From assembly GCF_028736035.1 (NCBI RefSeq), contig NZ_CP117866.1, positions 6,696,001-6,760,000 on the forward strand: DNA of 64,000 bases, in the 5' to 3' direction. Source of the stretch: Streptomyces sp. T12 (GTDB lineage Bacteria; Actinomycetota; Actinomycetes; Streptomycetales; Streptomycetaceae). Made by a program: the position numbers and the translations under genes. Positions 63,564 to 64,000 of the stretch are shown here, piece by piece; position 1 is the first letter of the stretch; each line of letters opens with the position of its first letter. The notes beneath the pieces are model-generated. The model saw nothing but the letters and a program-made list of their open reading frames with translations, had not been told where the DNA came from and ran no database searches.

Positions 63564-63902
63564 TCAAAATCCGAGACGCTCGCGGCGCACCGAGTAGGCG
63601 ACGAAGCCCGCGCCCAGCGCCAGGAAGACGGTCCCGCCGACGATGTACGGCGTGGTGTCGAAGCTTCCGGTGTCGGCGAGCCGGGTGCTGTCCTCGGCGG
63701 TGTCGTCCGTGCTCTCGGACGCGGCCCGTGCCTGCTGGGTGACCTGCGTCGTCCGGGTCACGGAGGGGTCCGTTCTCGCCGGCTCGTCCCCCGTCGCGTT
63801 GGCGGAGGGCACGAACCACAGGGCGCCCAGCAGGGCCCCCGCGGCGGTGGCGGTCAGCAGCGATCGGCGTGCGGTGGACGACGATCGGTGAGCGGCGGAC
63901 AC
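63564..63902 (-). CDS. LAxTG-type sortase substrate, short surface protein
   Basis: 112 residues. A signal peptide (RRSLLTATAAGALLGALWFVPSANA) is followed by a ~45-residue Thr/Ser/Ala-rich stalk, the sorting motif LADTG near residue 76, a hydrophobic segment PYIVGGTVFLALGAGFVAYSV and the basic tail RRERLGF. LAxTG is the signal known for class E sortases of Streptomyces, which anchor long chaplins. It probably ends covalently linked to the wall. The message may start close to ATG 63902. Confidence 0.85.
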   Translation of the reverse strand: MSAAHRSSSTARRSLLTATAAGALLGALWFVPSANATGDEPARTDPSVTRTTQVTQQARAASESTDDTAEDSTRLADTGSFDTTPYIVGGTVFLALGAGFVAYSVRRERLGF

Positions 63903-64000
63903 GGAATATCGATCCCCTTGTGGCGCTGGCGAATTGGCCGTGTGGGGCGATGTTAGTGAAAGTCGCGGGTCACGGGAAAGTCACGGGGGAAATGAGCCGT

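Overview
The window is high-GC actinobacterial DNA and almost certainly from a Streptomyces. Third codon positions are overwhelmingly G or C. Many genes start on GTG directly behind a TANNNT hexamer, which is typical of leaderless transcripts. It contains the afsQ1-afsQ2-sigQ locus, the acyl-CoA carboxylase genes accA2, pccB and pccE, the small morphogenic gene mmpB, and a sortase E type LAxTG protein. As far as I can recall, the gene order follows the S. coelicolor SCO4880-SCO4934 region. No tRNA, rRNA, CRISPR array, prophage or insertion sequence was seen.

Layout. Positions 1-9721: a cell-surface nonulosonic acid (sialic acid or Kdn type) polymer cluster with two polysialyltransferase-like proteins, an O-acyltransferase, a GT2 transferase, a CMP-sugar synthetase fused to a HAD phosphatase, a NeuB-type synthase and a sialyltransferase-like protein. 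9751-11946: a methyltransferase and an M20 amidohydrolase. 12359-20725: nucleoside uptake and salvage, with two tandem BMP-type lipoproteins, a dual-domain ABC ATPase, two permeases, cytidine deaminase and thymidine phosphorylase. 20821-28244: a Uma2-type protein, an AEC transporter, a STAS protein, an ECF sigma factor with SnoaL tail, a second DNA sliding clamp, a divergent MFS/LysR pair and an alpha/beta hydrolase. 28380-31036: adenosine deaminase, a small secreted protein, PspC and VanZ-type membrane proteins. 31397-35280: lipoprotein, afsQ2, afsQ1 and sigQ. 35510-45687: small lipoprotein, uridine-kinase-like protein, two aldehyde dehydrogenase genes, deoC, PH-domain protein, mannosyltransferase, phosphohexomutase, purine nucleoside phosphorylase and a gamma-glutamylcyclotransferase-like protein. 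45793-52560: quinone reductase LpdA, DeoR and TetR regulators, accA2, a membrane protein, Maf and mmpB. 52675-63902: SGNH esterase, pccE, pccB, birA, adenylate cyclase, enoyl-CoA hydratase, GAF-GGDEF protein, hutH and two exported proteins.

The most interesting signal is a palindrome with consensus TCTACGCGCGTAGA (core TACGCGCGT). I found it six times. Every copy lies just upstream of a nucleoside-salvage unit: each of the two BMP lipoproteins, the ABC-cdd-deoA operon, add, deoC-aldehyde dehydrogenases, and purine nucleoside phosphorylase. In five cases it sits in the -35/-10 spacer or against the -10 box of a recognisable promoter, as a repressor operator would. The genes together form a route: import of nucleosides, deamination, phosphorolysis, isomerisation of (deoxy)ribose-1-phosphate (possibly by the phosphohexomutase), cleavage by DeoC, and oxidation of the released acetaldehyde.

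A second promoter-level signal is a pair of TTGTCAGTG-N8-TAGCNT promoters, matching the RecA-independent (PafBC-type) DNA-damage promoter consensus. One precedes the second sliding clamp and the other precedes the ECF sigma factor. The two aldehyde dehydrogenase genes look like a split version of the ALDH16 architecture. Several palindromic repeat elements occur, two of them in frame inside coding sequences.
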